Below, piece after piece: positions 44,901-55,243 of a stretch of DNA of 64,000 nucleotides. The DNA lies in NCBI GenBank assembly GCA_033032175.1, contig CM065325.1, forward strand, positions 8,894,930-8,958,929. Reading direction: 5' to 3'. Position 1 is the first letter of the stretch; each line of letters opens with the position of its first letter. Source of the DNA: Saturnia japonica (taxonomy: Eukaryota; Arthropoda; Insecta; Lepidoptera; Saturniidae). A model generated the notes under the pieces. The model was not told the origin of the DNA, made no database searches, and worked only from the letters and a program-made list of their open reading frames with translations. The position numbers and the translations under genes were made by a program.

Positions 44901-47286
44901 CATGAGTCACGAAACAGTTATAGTTGTGTTCCAGCAGTTGTACATGAGAGGGAGTAACACAACGTTACGTCAATAACATCGAGTGAGATTGTGGTGAAAA
45001 TTGTGGGTGAAACGATAACCTTAATAACACAGTAATTCTCAACGAGTGGTCCGCGAGAGCCAAAAATATATGGTCCGGAGAAGTAACAAAATTTCACATT
45101 TTTATTATTTTAAATTATTAATTTCTTATAACGCAGGCGCACTGGTGTGTTTTGATGTCTAGGACGAGAGCATGTGATCAAATATGTTAAAAGTTTTTTT
45201 TTACATTGACATTGCTTATTTTTTAACCGACCGCGACTTCAGAAAAGACTGGGGTTACTCAATTCGAATGTGTATTTTTTTTATGAATGAACTCAGCCAT
45301 AACTTCTTTGTTTATGAACCGATTGCGATAATTCTTCTTTTTTTTTTTTGTTTGATCCCCTAGGCACCCATGCTAGTCCCATATTAATTTCATTTGCATG
45401 GGATCTTCAACTTTGAAGATACACTAGCGAACTCTTCAAAATCATTGAAGAGCGTTTTCTATTTTTATTAAAAGTTGTCTTGTGCTAGAAACTTGAACTC
45501 TAACAAAAAGAAAATCAATGTGGTTCCTGTTCCAAAAAAGGTTGGGAGCCACTGCTATAACAACTTACACGGGTAAGCACAGCGATCTTGAAAAAAAAAC
45601 ACCTAACTTGTAAAGTAAAATATGGTCGAAATACCTACATAATTTCAAACAAATCGTTTATGTACTTATATACCTATATAAGAATTAGCTATAAATCTTT
45701 GGATACATGTAAGTTGACGATATTGTTAGTCCATATTCTCGTAGAGAAAATGGTGTTCGGCTTCACATTTGTGACAAGCGTAACACAACCAGTCACAAGA
45801 ACTTTCACTAAAACAAGACATTATTCATAACTTATTATAATATTTTTGTTCTAAATAGTTCGTTTCGATTTCTTCGAAATTATTCAATACACATGCGAAC
45901 TTACTTTTCACCATTAAATAGACTCATGAGACATTATAACGCTTCCAACAATAATACCTACAAATGAGGTTGATATCTTCTTCGATAGTGTTATCATATT
46001 CTTGTTCGTGAGACGTAAACAAAACTATTGTGTACTTTCCATAATATACTTACGTTTTTTTTCTTTTAACAAACAATTTTCATAAACAACATTTGTATAG
46101 CTATATTTTTTTTAAATTTTATATAGCTGTTTGAATTTGTTAATTATTAAAAATATACAATGTAATAAATAGCATTTAATGTGCATGCCGTTGTTGCCTA
46201 TAATTAGGGTCACATTTAATAAAAATATTATACTGTACAAATTTTTTACATGACAATGTAGGGATGCAGACTCTGTTGACGATTTCTCTTTTTTTGTGCT
46301 GGTTCGATATAATTGATAAGCGAAACGCCTAATGGTAAGGTAGTTTTGCCACAGATCTCTGTGGTAGGTGCCAATACAATACAAAAACTACGGTGAAGGT
46401 AGAAGATAATTAATATTCTTAGGCAATAGGCAGTCGATATAGACACGCCGCGACGCGCCGTAATGGATTTTAAATACTATGACAAATACAACTGATTAAA
46501 CGATGAAAGAAAGATCCCATACAATTTACTTCATTTCTGTTTGACACCCCACACCCCAAGTTCGTACATAAGTTAAAAAAGGTTCTAACCAAACTCTAAA
46601 TTGTGTCACACTTGACATCAAGGGTGAAATTGCCTACATAGGCAGCAATAAATATGAATTAAAATAGAGCTTGTTGATACGTATTCCGGAACTATTTCAA
46701 ATATTAATATATAAACATATTATTAATCCGGTTTGACATCTTTACGATGCAAAATAGCCATTTGATCTTCGGGCAAAAATGGTAATTGATTGATTGAAAA
46801 TATAGATGGAATAAAATACATTAATACTGTTTTACTATAATAGTTATCTAATTTAACGCCATTAAAATATAAATTTTTCTTTAATTGGTTTCTCCGAAAT
46901 GGCTCCAACGATTTGGATTTATCTATTTTTATATTTACATAATATTTTAATCTTCAACTGAGCGACCGACGCGACGCTTCTTGTTCAGATATGATTTTTT
47001 ATATGTCACAAACAGGGTTATCATATTTTCATAATACATAAAGATACTTAATAAATACACTAGTAGAGGTATTCAAGAAATGAATACTTACGTACATGAT
47101 TATTATATTAAAATAATAGTAATATTTATAAATATTTAAAAAAATTGAAATGACCTTTACCTCTTTGTTTTTTAAGTCTGGATTTTCCTCCACCTCGGGA
47201 AAACCGATAGCGTCCATCGTATTATTTTTTGCGTGACACGAGCACACCAAAAACAAGGCTATCAACAAATTATATAAATAACACAT
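41629..47286 (-). CDS. Secreted DUF4789-type protein, complete, three exons
   Basis: Exons 47286-47161, 43758-43662 and 41987-41629 join in frame into 193 codons plus stop. The first 19 residues (MCYLYNLLIALFLVCSCHA) are a clear signal peptide. The mature protein has the cysteine-rich insect DUF4789 layout: AMCSANEWYYPGDQKDDWIC, DCRP|AYLYHPSTDKCWGAF, RQGPCPEGSYLVLPQNSVIP, and a terminal Cys cluster (ECPPGCKRSILGKCVPLLF). Function is unknown in the family; secretion, perhaps to cuticle or haemolymph, is inferred from the signal peptide only. A TATA box lies 106 bp upstream of the ATG, and AATAAA overlaps the stop. An in-frame ATG at 47304 would extend the signal peptide by six residues. No other gene is in its introns. 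Confidence 0.85.
42595..42925 (+). repeat. Dispersed repeat 4, copy 1 (intron 2 of DUF4789 gene)
   Basis: It shares TTTCTCTCTACT, GTGAGTAGGATTTCCA-like, GGTTCAAGGTCGGCAACGCG and TAGACTACGGTAACCGCTTA with 60345-60590, and inverted with 49440-49715. A common lepidopteran repeat of SINE size; the promoter type is not evident. Confidence 0.55.
43662..43758 (-). CDS. DUF4789 gene exon 2 (97 nt)
   Basis: The acceptor GATTACAG|AACCGCC and donor ACCAG|GTAGCC bound 97 nt. They encode NRQPVYIPAMCSANEWYYPG, then DQKDDWICDCRP and one base of a split Ala codon. Phase fits both neighbours exactly, and the Cys pattern fits the family. The exon is too short to stand out as an open frame. Confidence 0.85.
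44220..44345 (+). repeat. Repeat with AGAAGAACCGGCAAGAAA motif, copy 2
   Basis: It matches 12690-12840 (CCCTAAGAAGGC, CTACTGGTTCGGAAAACA, AGAAGAACCGGCAAGAAACG). It lies in intron 1 of the DUF4789 gene. Confidence 0.45.
44545..44760 (-). repeat. tRNA-derived SINE family 2, copy 4 (decayed)
   Basis: GACAGATTTTCACCTTGAGG and the CGGTATCCGTACACGCTACC head remnant match the family. It is heavily diverged. Confidence 0.45.
45225..45520 (+). repeat. Dispersed repeat, related to 48590 and 12430
   Basis: It opens with TTTAACCGACCGCGACTTCA and includes TTTGTTTATGAACCGATT and CTAGTCCCATATTAATTTCA. Class unknown. Confidence 0.45.
46723..46990. repeat. Dispersed repeat remnant
   Basis: TTAATTGGTTTCTCCGAAAT and GGCTCCAACGATTTGGATTT match the repeat at 10085. 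The minus-strand frame of 61 codons here starts in that repeat and is more likely part of an element than an exon of the DUF4789 gene, which splices past it. Confidence 0.4.
47161..47286 (-). CDS. DUF4789 gene exon 1 (signal peptide)
   Basis: It encodes the signal peptide and GFPEVEENPDLKNKE, ending in phase 0 at AAAGAG|GTAAAG. The start at 47286 is preferred because it directly opens the hydrophobic signal; 47304 is also possible. Confidence 0.85.
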
Positions 47287-47391
47287 AATTACTGTATGAT
47301 ACACTATAATTATAAACCAAATGACTAGTATTTATGGCAATTCAAAATATATTAATATATATGATAATTAATTGAGTATTTGCAACGCGCG

Positions 47392-47399
47392 TTTATATA
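47392..47399 (-). promoter_or_regulatory. TATA box of the DUF4789 gene
   Basis: TATATAAA on the minus strand, 106 bp before the ATG. A start of transcription about 30 bp downstream would leave an 80-nt 5' UTR. The surroundings are AT-rich, so a chance match is possible. Confidence 0.45.
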
Positions 47400-47999
47400 C
47401 GAGGTCTCAGAGCAACTAGATAATAAATATGATGCTGTGTTGGTTAAACCCAACAAGCTGACTTCAAGCGAGCCAAATTAAAACAAGTTTTGTACAATAA
47501 TGTAGCGGTCAAGTGGTATTGTAATTTATAATATCAAAGGTTTCTTTACATTATTTTAACCGTGCTCTAGCGCCACTTCGACTGAAGTGAGAGCGATTTA
47601 AATACCTCAACTGTTTGGTTTGATAATATAATACGAAAAATAGTCGACAGTGATAAAAATTTCAATACATTTTTATAGAAGAGATTTGAAATAAACTATT
47701 AGACCAATATAAAGAGGTAATTCTCATAACACCTGGATCGACGTCTTCATTTGCAAGGACATTAAGAGGGAACAAGAAATAAAAACGTATTGAAATTGTT
47801 TTTAATGATCGCTTGAAACAATGCAAAATATATCGTAGGGAACCCTAAAAGAAGTCGTGTCACAAAATCACGCGGTTATAATTGAAAAACATTATTTGGC
47901 TCGTGTACTCTTTAAATATTTTTATACCTTCTCTATGAAGATGTAATAAAAAATAAGCAAGAAAGAAATTTAGTGCGTTTGGAACAAAAAAAAATGTGT

Positions 48000-48290
48000 T
48001 ATTATACCAAGTAGGTGTTTATTTAGTACTAGAAGTGCCCCACGGTTTCTCTGGTTTCAATTTTACACGACAAACGCCGTCAACACACCTGTGTAGGCAA
48101 TTGTTAATACTTTATGAGGAATTAATTAATTTTTTAAATTATAATAAATCCTATGTTACTCGCTGATACTGTAGCTTTATATTGGTGAGAGAATTTTGAA
48201 TATCGGTCCAGTGGTTTTGAGTTTATTCCATTACAAACAATAAAAAGAAACAAAAAATCAAATCTATCCTCTTTATAATATTGGTATAGA
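48000..48290 (+). repeat. Dispersed repeat (CGGTCCAGTGGTTTTGAG type)
   Basis: It resembles 31140-31420 and 21030-21320 and ends CTTTATAATATTGGTATAGA, a typical end of a common lepidopteran repeat. No coding sense. Confidence 0.45.
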
Positions 48291-48589
48291 TAGATTATAA
48301 AGCAGTGACGTTGTAATGATAGTGTGCACCACTTTTCTTTCGGTGAGGAAGAATATCATACATAGATATATTTACTTCCAAGGACTTGCCTGGCAGGCTA
48401 CCACTATCAAGTTAAAAAAGATTCTACTTCCAATCTTAGTGGTAGGTACTATATCCGTAACGGCTACGGGATTACTGCAAGATATCTCAGAGAAAAAAAA
48501 AATGGAGATAAAATAAACCTGTCGCAATAGAAAACACTTACTGCACGTCCCATTCCAATCTACTCAATTGTACCTACTCCGTATTTTAA

Positions 48590-48835
48590 AACTACTTCAA
48601 AAAAAGGAGGAGGTTCTCAAGTCGAATGTACAATTATAAAAACATTATTGATTTTCATCCATAACTTTATGAACCGATTTAGATATTTCTTTTTTCTTTG
48701 GAAAAGGGAAAACACAAGTGTGGTCCTATTTTAATTTCATTGGCATTTGACCTTAGAATTGGAAGATACACCTCGGAACTACTCAAAATTATTGAAGTTT
48801 TCTTTTTTGTTGAAAATTGTGTTGTATTGTACTGT
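48590..48835 (+). repeat. Dispersed repeat, related to 45225
   Basis: CTTCAAAAAAAGGAGGAGGT, TATGAACCGATTTAGATAT and TATTTTAATTTCATTGGCAT define it. The reverse-strand copy is at 12430-12670. Confidence 0.45.
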
Positions 48836-49439
48836 GCCGTATATCAGGAAAAAATACAGTGCCATGCTACTATTAAAAAATTGTTCTTCGTACCTGACTA
48901 GATGGTGTCTAACTATCTACCTACCATGACATTTTAAAGAATCCAATATTTTTGATTTTCTTCTACATGTACCTTTTTAAACCATCCACTACTTACACCA
49001 GAGATCTGTGAGTACTTACACCCAATCACCTCGATCATTGTACCTAGAATTGTCACCATGATGAGTTTAATGAATTATATTAAAGCCAAATTATAAAATA
49101 AATAAAAAACAAATATATTTATTTATTTTTTAGTAACACTTCATTATAACAAATTGTTACAAAAACAGAAAACCTGTTTTAAACTCAAGAAACTTTGTTT
49201 TATCTTTATACGTTATATTAGTACCACTAGCTTTACCACCAGACAGGGTGTATGACGTCATAGTTTTATCACGATAACAGTCAGATCTACTCGAGAATTT
49301 TTGAGACCGGGATGGAGAGATTTTTTCTGGAAAAGTGAGAATTTTAAAATCATTGGCAAGTGGCATATTCCGGGAACAACTAGTGCACTTATATCAAGTA
49401 ATGAAACGGTGTGGTACGCACCATGCACATGGCGATTTT

Positions 49440-49715
49440 TCTTTATGCAACTAAGATGGCAAGCAAGCATACGGTGCACCTCACGGTAAGCAGCTACCGT
49501 GGCTTATGGACGCTTATAATACCGTTAAAATATACTAGCTCGTTACCGACCTTAAACCCCTACCCCAAGAAACTCTAGCAACCCTGCTTATCACGGGAAC
49601 ATAACACGAGATTATTTGGCTGCGATCTTGTGTAAAGTAAAGGTATTCTACGAGTCGAACTGCCCCAATTAGAGAGAAATCTCTAAAGAAACTTCTCTAT
49701 GCCCTATCATAGTGA
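49440..49715 (-). repeat. Dispersed repeat 4, copy 2
   Basis: The reverse complement of the 42595 and 60345 copies: GGCAAGCAAGCATACGGTGC, GCAGCTACCGTGGCTTATGG and the AGAGAGAAATCTCTAAAG end are shared. Confidence 0.5.
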
Positions 49716-49759
49716 CTCTCTTTTGATTTTTCGCGTTTCGGAATCAGTCTGTGTATATC

Positions 49760-50475
49760 CAGCTACCGATGAGCACGCAGGCATTAATGATTGGCGATGG
49801 ATTCCCGGATTGAAGACTTTTTTTTCGTAGCCGTTGTTTTTGGATTGTCCTATGCTTAACACAATAAAAAAATAGTATACTCCTCATATAGACTAAGTCG
49901 AAAAGATTATATATAAGTTGTAAATTAAGGCGAAATGTGATCACAGCCGCTGGTAGAAATTAATTATTATGATAACATACCTAATCCTCAACCCTTAATT
50001 AAGTCCTTCTTTGGGGAATTCCACAGTTAGTATTGCTTAATTGTATCTACGGTTCATGGAAATATTACTGGGAAAGTCCTTTTTTGACCGACGTAATCTT
50101 AATTTTAAACGTGACCGCCAAGCACGATAAATTTATCAAACGACTTACAAAAAAAAGAAAAGCAATTACAAAGTAGTTAGGTATATTAATTATGTTACGT
50201 ATCTTTTTATCAACTAACCTTTAAGTAGGGCGATTAATATTATTTAGGTAAAAATGAAATAAATCCGTAACGCGTTTACTACATTTTTATAGTTTTCATT
50301 TTAACATTTTTACGGAATCCGTTATTAATAAAAATTATTACACAGGTGTATATTGAAATACGATAGTTTCTTTACAACTTATTAGGTATATCCTACCTAT
50401 AAGGAAAAAAATAATAATAAATCTTTAAGGTCCATTAAAAATATATTAGAATTTTAGGAAATTAACGAGTACGTT
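49760..50475. other. Intergenic, nothing identified
   Basis: AT-rich sequence between two repeats; no coding or structural signal. Confidence 0.3.
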
Positions 50476-50479
50476 GATA

Positions 50480-51430
50480 TATATTTATTTATGTTGATGA
50501 ATCTGTAGTTCTGTCTGTACATGTAATATTATTTCAAAATTTCACGATAGACATGCAATACGAAGGACACTCATGAATTTGCTATTAATTATTTTTTTGT
50601 CAGTCTGTTTGTTTCTATGTCCGGATTCATTCAAAAACAGCTTGACCGATTCATGTGATATTTTGTACACCGGATGCTTATGCCATTAGTAGATTGGTAG
50701 GGTATAAGATTTTTTTCATATTACTTTTAGAAATCGTAAAAAAGTTTTTCCAAGAAAAAATGCTTTTTATTTCTTGACCGATTGTGATGAAATATTGTAC
50801 ACGGGAAGAATAAGTCTTTCTTTAATTTATATGCTATATGAATAGTCAAAAAAATTTTTTAAACTATAAATAAACACAAAATTTAATTTGTATGAATTCT
50901 GAACCGCTTTGACAAAATTTTGTAAGCGGGATGCATACATAATTGCATAGTTGTGCTATAAGAATTGTCAACAATAGTTTTAGAAACATCTAAAAAAACA
51001 CATTATTGATGATTCTCAACCAATTTTGATGAACAATATCCACGGGAATCACATGTCATTCATCAAGTGATAGGCTGTATGAATTGTCAATAATATGAGT
51101 AAAAATAAAACATAACATATCATCACGCCTGTATCTCCGAAGGGTTAGGCAGAGGTGTACTAATGTACACCCACAGTTCACTGGGTATATATTTAGATCC
51201 CATGTAACAAGGGAATGTATTGCAATTAATAGGGCAGAAAGCCAAACTCCGAGCTGCTACTGAGAATTTCGTAGAAAAGCCCAATAACATTTTTCTCGAC
51301 CTGAGAATCGAACCCAGGACCTCGAGCATAGCAGTTGCGCTTGCGACCTTAAGCTAATGAGGCGGTTAAAAATAAAAGTACGAGGCGAAAATAATTACAA
51401 ACGCGTGCGGAGCCGCGGGCCCACCGCTAG
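50480..51430 (+). mobile_element. Helitron-like element carrying a SINE
   Basis: It is homologous to 37526-38374 from AATCTGTAGTTCTGTCTGTA to the GCGTGCGGAGCCGCGGGC and CGCTAG end before a T. A SINE family 1 copy (51111-51367) is inserted with a 10-bp target duplication. Confidence 0.65.
51111..51367 (-). repeat. tRNA-derived SINE family 1, copy 2, with target duplication
   Basis: AAAAATAAAA occurs at 51101-51110 and 51368-51377. Between them is a full SINE with a minus-strand tRNA-like head (TTAGCTTAAGGTC, GGTTCGATTCTC). The homologous element at 37526-38374 has the site once and no SINE. Confidence 0.85.
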
Positions 51431-51439
51431 TATATTTAT

Positions 51440-52670
51440 ATACATAGAAATATCTCTATATAATCAAAGAATATAACATATTAACTTTAACCTACTTATT
51501 AAACTATTAACCTACTTTGCCGTAATAGGGTAAAAAAAAAGATAACCTAGGAGTATTAATGATATTATTTTATTTCTATCACTACCTATTCTTTTCCTTT
51601 CATCTCTGATAAGAGGTCGAAGAAATAAAATGAAAGAAGAACTGAAAAGAAAAAAATTGTTGCTTAGGCTGAGCTACACATATATTCTACAGAGCCAGAC
51701 GATCGTCACTGGAACTCCCTGATAGCAAATTATAGGACAGTCAAATTTGGACTACTTTGTTTTGTTCTCATGTGTAGGTTAACTTTCAATGGAGCAATGG
51801 AAACTGCAAAGATAGTCGGCTTTAAGCTTGTTTTTTTTGGTACTGTCCCTGACGGTAAGTACAGCACTACACACCGAGAGATCAAAATCCATCGGCTGGC
51901 CACCGCTGTCATTCCGGCCTCATTTATATCTCTTCATGTTACGCTTAAAGGACACGATGTCGTAATACGGAGAAGGTTCCACAGCTTCACGGTACTACAA
52001 AGTCATAGATATTTTTTTGGTTCGTACCGAGATGGGAGGTTACCGTAAAAACCTACTATAAATGATAGAAAATCGTAGTATAGACTCCGACAGACTTCCG
52101 ATAGAGAAAAAATTTGTATGAAATGTCTATTAAACCCAAAATCGACAAATATCACTTAACCCCTCGGTATATGTGTTCTGTGGACACAGTCTTTGGCAGA
52201 TTCATGTTTGTCTCATTAAAAATAATCAATTATCAGTATCAAAGTGTCATTTATTCCACAATATCGTCATTAATGAAATGTCCCATTCAATCTTTCTTTT
52301 ACTTTTTCTTCGCGATTATTCTTCATTTTAGTTCGTCGCTCTACAGATGTTTTATTGCAAAATGTTAGGATCCACGATCTGTCTCACAAAATTAAAGTAC
52401 TCTGTAAATTTTACTCTGGACCCGGGGAGTGATCGCTGTAAACGATCACGCAAAAAATACCTACATATAACTTGGTAATTGAAATCACAGATTTATGAAA
52501 AGGGCAAATGGAGCCGGTCAGGACACTAAAATGGCCCTTATTAGTAATTTTGAAAGGATATGAGGTATTATTTTCAAAATATGCCGTCTTTTGTACTATT
52601 ATGTCAATGATATTAAAAACGTCTTTTACTTTTAATATCTACCATTGTAAAAATTCTTCGCAAAAAGAAA
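51440..52670. other. Intergenic, nothing identified
   Basis: An open frame of 92 codons at 51770 has no recognised family. Otherwise AT-rich. Confidence 0.3.
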
Positions 52671-52677
52671 AATAACA

Positions 52678-53510
52678 TAACATAACATACCATCACTGTA
52701 TCCTGAAGTTAGAAAGTACTAATGTACACCACAGTTCCGATATCTTTTTTTTTTATCCGATGTAATCATGCTTTGAAAAATTCTCGTTAAACTAGATTCC
52801 TAGTGAATATCTTCTCATCACTTCTGGATTATGCAGACGTTGCTTACTTGGACTCTCAGAAGATTCTTAATAAATTTGTCGTCTACTCAATAACTGTACC
52901 GTTCATCGTTCGGAAGTTTGATCATGTTTCTGAATACCGACCAGATTGAAATGGACCTGCGGCAACGTAGAATATAAGAATATTTCTTTCTGTACTTAAA
53001 ATCAATCTAAATTAACACTTTTCATCTGCGGATACGCATAATAGAAGTTGAGGTCTTCTGATTCTTTAATTTCAGTATACAAGTCATCATATAATCCGCG
53101 ACCAATTGCGTTACAGCAGACGATGTGGAATTCGCTTATCAATATAACTGGCAACTCTCGAATTCTTCAAGTATTCGCTACGTAGGTTTACTTGGGCAAT
53201 ATTCTTAATAATATATATCAATAATCGTATAATCTTTATTACCATTATCATTTGCATATATTTTGCTTCCCTGAAGACTGGCAGAGAATGCTTTTTAGCA
53301 TTAAGTCCTCCATTATGTATGAGTTCGTGCAATAGATAAATAATAATAGGTGCAAGCCTATTGCCATTAATCGGGCACAAAGCCAAACTCGGAGCTGCTA
53401 CTGAGAATTTTCATAGAATAACCCAACAACACTTTGCTCGACCTGGGAATCGAACCTAGGAGCTCGATCATAGCAGTCGCGCTTACGATCACTAGGCTAA
53501 CGAGGCAGTT
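52678..53510 (-). repeat. SINE family 1, copy 3, split by a LINE fragment
   Basis: The tail half lies at 52678-52764 (ACATACCATCACTGTATCC) and the head half at 53341-53510 (box B GGTTCGATTCCC at about 53457). The two halves are complementary parts of one SINE. TAAT borders the 575-bp insert on each side. Confidence 0.7.
52765..53340 (+). mobile_element. Jockey/CR1-type LINE, 5'-truncated 3' fragment
   Basis: Plus-strand fragments read LLDYADVAYLDSQKILNKF and VRKFDHVSEYRPD (C-terminal reverse transcriptase motifs of jockey/CR1-like LINEs), then WNSLINITGNSRILQVFAT. A 3' UTR signature follows (GGCAGAGAATGCTTTTTAGC, ATTAAGTCCTCC). Frame changes make it dead. It sits inside a SINE. Confidence 0.65.
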
Positions 53511-53519
53511 AAGAAGAAA

Positions 53520-54740
53520 AATAGAAAAGACTGAGTATTTTAATTAGTACCAAAAAATATTTTGATTCATTTTCCATGTTATTTTGTTGTTGAAAACAAA
53601 ATTACAAAAATGTTGCTAGGTTACAATGAAATATTTTCCTGGAATTTATAGTAAAATATAAATATGTGTTTAGCGTTGAAAGATTGTTTTATTTACAACC
53701 CGATTACCAAAAAACCAAAAGAAGGACAATATTTGTTGAGTAATAGTTTGATTGTTTGAGAACGATCTGCAAACATTGAAAGAACTAGCAATATGGATTC
53801 AAAGTAAAAATTGTAGAGATCTCTAAGCAATTTAGTGTATTAAGCAAAAATCTAAAATCCAAGTTGGCCGCCAAAAATTTCAAACTCTTACAACATCTGA
53901 ACCATAAGGGATAGGTTAATGAATATGTACAGACAGGACTACAGATTTATTTATATATATATTTATGAGGATTATTTGGCTATTAGCTTTGGGTGAAGCC
54001 AATTATTACTAATAGCCTTGTCTCGGCTAATAGTAAAATATTCGCCATGGGTATGCAGATGAAATTTATAAGTTTTATTTAATTACCACTTAGTTATCGG
54101 TCAGTTATAGGTACTTTACCGCCTTTCAATTTATACGACTCAAATGCGACTCGACTCGACTCGCTTTTTATTCAACTCTTTTCAGCTATAAGTAGTCGAC
54201 CCCAGGCTTTCCAGGGTAATGTATCTAGAGCACATTTTTCACCAACAATCTCTATTTAATAGAGTTTTTGGGGAGATCTTGAAGTGCATTGTTGTGGTTT
54301 TTATTTGAACTAATTAATTTAAGTTTCGTAAGCCTATAATGTTTAATATTACTGGAGTTTTGCGTAATATTGTTTGGTTATTCTCAATACGTGAAGTTGA
54401 TTATAAATATAAGCTGGAACATACATTTTAAGTAATTTGAGCTGCCACAAAAACTCCTCTAAGGATAGTTCTAATCGGGCAGCCATCATCGTCTTGTTTG
54501 AGCTCATTTTGAAAATTAGAAAAGACTGCGAATGCTTAAAACACAGGAAAAATAAGAAGATGAAGAAAAACAGAGGACATGGCTTCAGCCTTTTTTTAAA
54601 TGACACCTAAACATTGATTTTATTACAACTAACTTGACTGCATGGTTTAAATACTATTTCCATAAATTGGCCGTTTCACTCTCCAATGATTTTTTTTTTG
54701 TGGCAAAGCGACGGCTTACGGCATAAATCTCCTCTATGTC
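53520..54740. other. Intergenic, nothing identified except a short repeat piece
   Basis: At 53895-53965 is a reverse fragment of the CTAG-ended elements (GTACAGACAGGACTACAGAT). No gene is seen. Confidence 0.35.
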
Positions 54741-54747
54741 GCATGTC

Positions 54748-54791
54748 GCCTGTCCACTGAAGCGGAGCCCGCTCCGCTACAGTGGACAGGC
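54748..54791. repeat. Near-perfect 44-nt inverted repeat (hairpin)
   Basis: The arms GCCTGTCCACTG (54748-54759) and CAGTGGACAGGC (54780-54791) pair over 12 bp. After one A/A mismatch, AGCGGAGC and GCTCCGCT pair over 8 bp with a CC loop. It lies 347 bp upstream of the RalGAP-alpha start. It could be a snap-back transposon remnant. Confidence 0.75.
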
Positions 54792-55137
54792 AGCCTCAGA
54801 TTTTAATTCTTTTTCATTTCATTCAACATTTAAAAGTTCGTTTAAAAAAAATTGAGAAATGGTCTAAAATTACATAATGTTTTTATTATAATCATTGATT
54901 TAAAAAAATTATTGATTTAAAAAAATCAAACAGTATCTGCGTAAAAACGACCAGCACTACAATCATCTACAATGTTACTGTTTACGTCAACTGTGATTTT
55001 TATGTAAGTAAAATGTCAAAATGAGACTGGGACAAGCTAGGGAGTGAAAACTCGAAGAAAACAATGTGAAATCGGTGAATCTTTTTATCTAAGAATGAAA
55101 TGAATTTAATTAAAAACCTTATAAAATCGTTATCGCG

Positions 55138-55243
55138 ATGTTTACCAAGAAATCTCACCAGGATGTTAAAAAATCGACTGTTAAAATACAAGATTCCAAG
55201 AAAGATTCTGCAACCCGATTAAAGCACTTAAAAATCGTTTTAG
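55138..55243 (+). CDS. RalGAPA1: RalGAP-alpha exon 1
   Basis: The ATG at 55138 is followed by a basic N-terminus ([20 protein letters not shown]) and ends LKIVLG at donor TTAG|GTGAGA. The stop-free frame does not extend usefully upstream, and the start matches the family N-terminus. Confidence 0.85.

Noticed and set aside
46723..46908. 61-codon minus-strand frame as an exon of the DUF4789 gene
   Set aside because: It starts inside a dispersed repeat, has no suitable splice phase, and the exons at 47161, 43758 and 41987 already join in frame without it.
51770..52048. Plus-strand open frame of 92 codons
   Set aside because: No recognisable family, no splice context and no codon bias that I can see; left as intergenic.
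55000..55191. Minus-strand open frame of 63 codons across the RalGAP-alpha start
   Set aside because: It is the antisense shadow of exon 1 and its leader; the plus strand has the family match.
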